From an uncultured Ruminiclostridium sp. (GTDB lineage Bacteria > Bacillota > Clostridia > Oscillospirales > Ruminococcaceae), in assembly GCA_944386545.1 (NCBI GenBank), contig CALXBK010000007.1:17083-81082 (forward strand): a stretch of 64,000 nt of DNA, written 5' to 3'. Below are positions 62,374-64,000 of the stretch, piece by piece. The notes beneath the pieces are model-generated. The model did not search any database, was not told where the DNA came from, and saw only the letters and a list, made by a program, of their open reading frames with translations. Position 1 is the first letter of the stretch. Each line of letters begins with the position of its first letter. Position numbers and translations under genes: made by a program.

Positions 62374-62745
62374 ATGAAATCATTATTTGAACAAATGGGC
62401 GGCGCTTATACACTGCAAGGCGACTATTACTTACCGAATCTCACTTTACCCGCCGAAGAAAACAAGATCATAGGGATATGGGGACAGCGGCATTTGCGGT
62501 ATATCCGGCAGCACAGAAAAGTGTTTTACACCAATCTGCTCACAAGCGGCAGGCTGAACGGCTATCTTGCGGATATTGACCGGCAGGCAACAGAATTGTT
62601 TTTTCGGCTGATAGAACAGATGACGGAGCGTGAGGGCGTGACCGAAAAGCTCAAAGCCGAGAAGCCGATGAAATGGGCAGGCAAGATAAATACGCTGCGT
62701 GAAGCGACAGTGGAAATCGTAAACGCAGAAGTGATTTTCGCATAA
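62374..62745 (+). CDS. tnpV: TnpV-like transposon-encoded protein
   Basis: A 123-residue protein matching the TnpV pattern known from Tn4451/Tn4453-type and related clostridial elements: M-G-G-A-Y near residue 8, the G-I-W-G-Q-R-H-L-R-Y-I segment near residue 35, and L-T-S-G-R-L-N-G-Y-L near residue 58. The C-terminus has M-K-W-A-G-K-I-N. TnpV has no proven function but is a marker of mobile elements. I chose ATG 62374 for the GGAGGA site at 62361-62366; the longer frame from 62299 lacks one. Confidence 0.8.
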   Translation: MKSLFEQMGGAYTLQGDYYLPNLTLPAEENKIIGIWGQRHLRYIRQHRKVFYTNLLTSGRLNGYLADIDRQATELFFRLIEQMTEREGVTEKLKAEKPMKWAGKINTLREATVEIVNAEVIFA

Positions 62746-62804
62746 ACCGAAGCCGATAGGAAAGCGGTATCATCAAACCTGTAACACTTTGAAACACAAA
62801 AACG

Positions 62805-62832
62805 AGGGGTAAGGTACAAACACCTTGCTCCT
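62805..62832 (+). terminator. Hairpin after tnpV
   Basis: AGGGGTAAGGT (62805-62815) pairs completely with ACCTTGCTCCT (62822-62832) using two G-U pairs, around ACAAAC. The following T run is weak. Confidence 0.45.
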
Positions 62833-62897
62833 TAAAGTTTAGACTTAAAAAACGGTTTAGAATCAAGCTTTTTCATCCTCTATTTTTCGATTTCCAA

Positions 62898-62920
62898 TAT
62901 ATCAAATACCTTTTGATATA
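62898..62920. promoter_or_regulatory. Perfect 9-bp inverted repeat, possible operator
   Basis: TATATCAAA (62898-62906) and TTTGATATA (62912-62920) with a 5-base gap. It lies in the 353-base non-coding stretch before a Cro/C1-type regulator, about 120 bases upstream of that gene's promoter. Confidence 0.35.
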
Positions 62921-63040
62921 CGAAAGCAGATTTCAACGGACTTTTATGAAATAACACAGAAGTAAAAGAAGATAGGAAAACTTTAGTATAATTACAAAAG
63001 ATGCAAGCAGAGAATATCTTACGAGAAATCGGAAAATTCA

Positions 63041-63069
63041 TTGAAATTTAGAAAACTTTGTGTTATACT
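63041..63069 (+). promoter_or_regulatory. Promoter for the regulator-transporter pair
   Basis: TTGAAA (63041-63046), 17-base spacer, TATACT (63064-63069), 30 bases before the regulator's ATG. Confidence 0.65.
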
Positions 63070-63098
63070 AACCTTATTATAATAATGAGGTGAACCGT

Positions 63099-63311
63099 AT
63101 GGCAGTACAGTATAACAAGTTGTGGAAACGGCTGATCGATATGAAAATAAAAAAATCTTCCTTAACGGAAATGACAGGCGTTTCGGCTTCTACCATTGCA
63201 AAGCTTAGCCATGACGAATATGTGAGCCTTGAGATTTTAGAGCGGATCTGCAGGGCGCTTCACTACGAAATCGGCGATGTGGTGGAGCTCAGTAAGGAGG
63301 CAGAATCATGA
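63099..63311 (+). CDS. Short Cro/C1-type helix-turn-helix regulator
   Basis: A 70-residue protein that is essentially one HTH_26/XRE-type domain: L-W-K-R-L-I-D-M-K-I-K-K, then T-E-M-T-G-V-S-A-S-T-I-A-K-L (recognition helix) and E-I-L-E-R-I-C-R-A-L-H-Y-E-I-G-D-V-V. Such regulators are frequent on Firmicute mobile elements and often control the adjacent gene. ATG 63099 follows GAGGTG; its stop overlaps the start of the transporter gene (ATGA), indicating translational coupling. Confidence 0.88.
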   Translation: MAVQYNKLWKRLIDMKIKKSSLTEMTGVSASTIAKLSHDEYVSLEILERICRALHYEIGDVVELSKEAES

Positions 63312-64000
63312 AACGGCAGAAAATCACATCCTCAGAGCTGCTTTGCGCAATCTGTTTTGCATTATGCTTTTTTGCCTTTATGCTGACGGAGGCGTTTATC
63401 AACGAGCGCTGTGCCGTGATTCTCGGAAGCAGTGCCGTAAATCCCGTATATACCTTTGGACTTGTCTGCACAGGATTGGGATTCCTTTCGTTTTCCCTGC
63501 TACGGCGACTGTGTAAAAAAGAAAAGTCCAGAAAAACGGCGCAGATTATCATTGGCGTTCTGTGTCTTGGGGCAGCTGTGGTTTTGCTTTTTGCAGAGCA
63601 GCCGGCGCTCTTTCTGACAAGCTCTGCCGCAGCCCTGCTGCTGACCGGCCATATCAGCGGATGTGTGTATTACAATACGGCCATGTATTTTGCCGGGAGC
63701 CGGTATACGGGACGATTGATCGGCACGGGTATGGGGGCGGCGATCCTCTTACAGTTTGTAGTACAGAATCTGATGCCCCAGTCTGTCATCTTTATCATCA
63801 GCATTGTTTTCAGCGTTGCGTTTGTCATGTATTTTATCATGAAAGTGCCGAAGGACTGGATTCCGGAAAATCCTTTGCCCTATTCGGCGGATACCAAAAA
63901 AGAGTTCAAAAAAGCGCTGCTTCTGATCGTCGCCGTGGTGCTTATGAGCCTTGTAGCCGGAATGATCGACAGCGTGCTGACATCCTTTAACGCCGAAAAA
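63308..64000 (+). CDS. Multi-spanning membrane transporter, MFS-like, 3' end beyond window
   Basis: An open frame from ATG 63308 to the right edge (231 residues visible, no stop). It is strongly hydrophobic with about six predicted membrane segments (near residues 12-30, 43-63, 72-88, 95-115, 130-165, 190-210). A G-R-L-I-G-T-G-M-G-A-A motif near residue 137 fits a major-facilitator-type transporter. The ATG overlaps the regulator's stop. Leucine is mostly CTG, alanine often GCC/GCG, unlike the chromosomal genes to the left. Substrate is unknown. Confidence 0.65.
   Translation, partial: MKRQKITSSELLCAICFALCFFAFMLTEAFINERCAVILGSSAVNPVYTFGLVCTGLGFLSFSLLRRLCKKEKSRKTAQIIIGVLCLGAAVVLLFAEQPALFLTSSAAALLLTGHISGCVYYNTAMYFAGSRYTGRLIGTGMGAAILLQFVVQNLMPQSVIFIISIVFSVAFVMYFIMKVPKDWIPENPLPYSADTKKEFKKALLLIVAVVLMSLVAGMIDSVLTSFNAEK

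Larger units (their letters stand above)
62253..64000. mobile_element. Probable mobile-element-derived segment downstream of recN (open at right edge)
   Basis: After recN the conserved operon stops and a TnpV-like transposon protein, a short Cro/C1-type regulator and a membrane transporter follow. Codon use shifts from CTT-type leucine codons to CTG and GCC/ATC-rich codons, clearest after 63300. The gap 62746-63098 holds a hairpin, an inverted repeat and a promoter but no gene. No transposase, integrase or end repeats are visible, so the limits are unknown. Confidence 0.45.

Overview
The window is a contiguous stretch of chromosome from a Gram-positive, low-to-moderate GC, anaerobic Firmicute. 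It most likely comes from class Clostridia, order Oscillospirales (Ruminococcaceae/Oscillospiraceae-like); this is inferred from gene content and order, not from a database match. Supporting signs are sporulation genes (yabP, yabQ, spoVS, a SpoVB-like flippase), the Bacillus/Clostridium gene orders mazG-hup-rqcP-yabP-yabQ-divIC and asp23-nusB-xseA-xseB-ispA-dxs-tlyA-nadK-argR-recN, a Rex redox repressor, strong Shine-Dalgarno sites, frequent TTG/GTG starts, and consensus TTGACA-17-TATAAT promoters.

Layout. 1-6.3 kb: the 3' end of tex, a YcxB-like protein, queH, a CorA-type transporter behind a candidate structured leader, a long ZapA-like protein, a U32 peptidase-family protein and dut. 6.5-12.6 kb: a cell-shape cluster mreB-mreC-mreD-mrdA followed by a MinD-like ATPase and methylglyoxal synthase. 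12.7-16.1 kb: hisS and thrS. 16.2-19.6 kb: a PHP phosphatase, an Lrp/AsnC regulator, an aminotransferase and ispE. 19.7-24.6 kb: a yloU-fakA(yloV)-recG-rsmE block. 24.7-27.2 kb: a small acidic membrane protein, then DnaD-like and DnaC-like replication loaders. 27.2-31.2 kb: two secreted or surface proteins (a transglutaminase-like protein and a large putative lipoprotein). 31.4-34.3 kb (minus strand): aroA-aroC-DUF4364. 34.6-40.6 kb: the spoVB/mazG/hup/rqcP/yabP/yabQ/divIC block, then ppa, maf and a small unknown gene. 40.7-44.6 kb (minus strand): an acn-icd-rex operon. 45.1-49.7 kb: two large exported cell-envelope proteins, a GHL10 lipoprotein and a GHL10-like/amidase_3 protein. 49.85-52.8 kb: purA, ymdB, spoVS and an unknown gene. 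53-62.25 kb: the asp23-to-recN operon. 62.3-64 kb: a probable mobile-element-derived segment (TnpV-like protein, a short Cro/C1-type regulator and a membrane transporter that runs off the window) with visibly different codon use.

How the genes work together. Most of the window is housekeeping: envelope growth and division (Mre/PBP2/ZapA/DivIC), isoprenoid synthesis (ispE, dxs, ispA), DNA repair (recG, xseAB, recN), RNA modification (queH, rsmE, tlyA), nucleotide pool cleaning (dut, mazG, maf), and the aromatic and 2-oxoglutarate branches of metabolism.

The least ordinary signals are mostly non-coding. They are: (i) a candidate attenuator-type leader with a 25-codon upstream ORF before corA; (ii) a 142-bp dispersed repeat present in two full copies, aligning without gaps and showing paired stem changes, plus a probable internally deleted derivative before hisS; (iii) a 172-bp element bounded by perfect 18-bp inverted repeats upstream of aroA; (iv) a perfect consensus promoter inside mazG that should drive hup. 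I saw no CRISPR array, rRNA, tRNA, restriction-modification or defence locus. I cannot point to a convincing new multi-gene system here.
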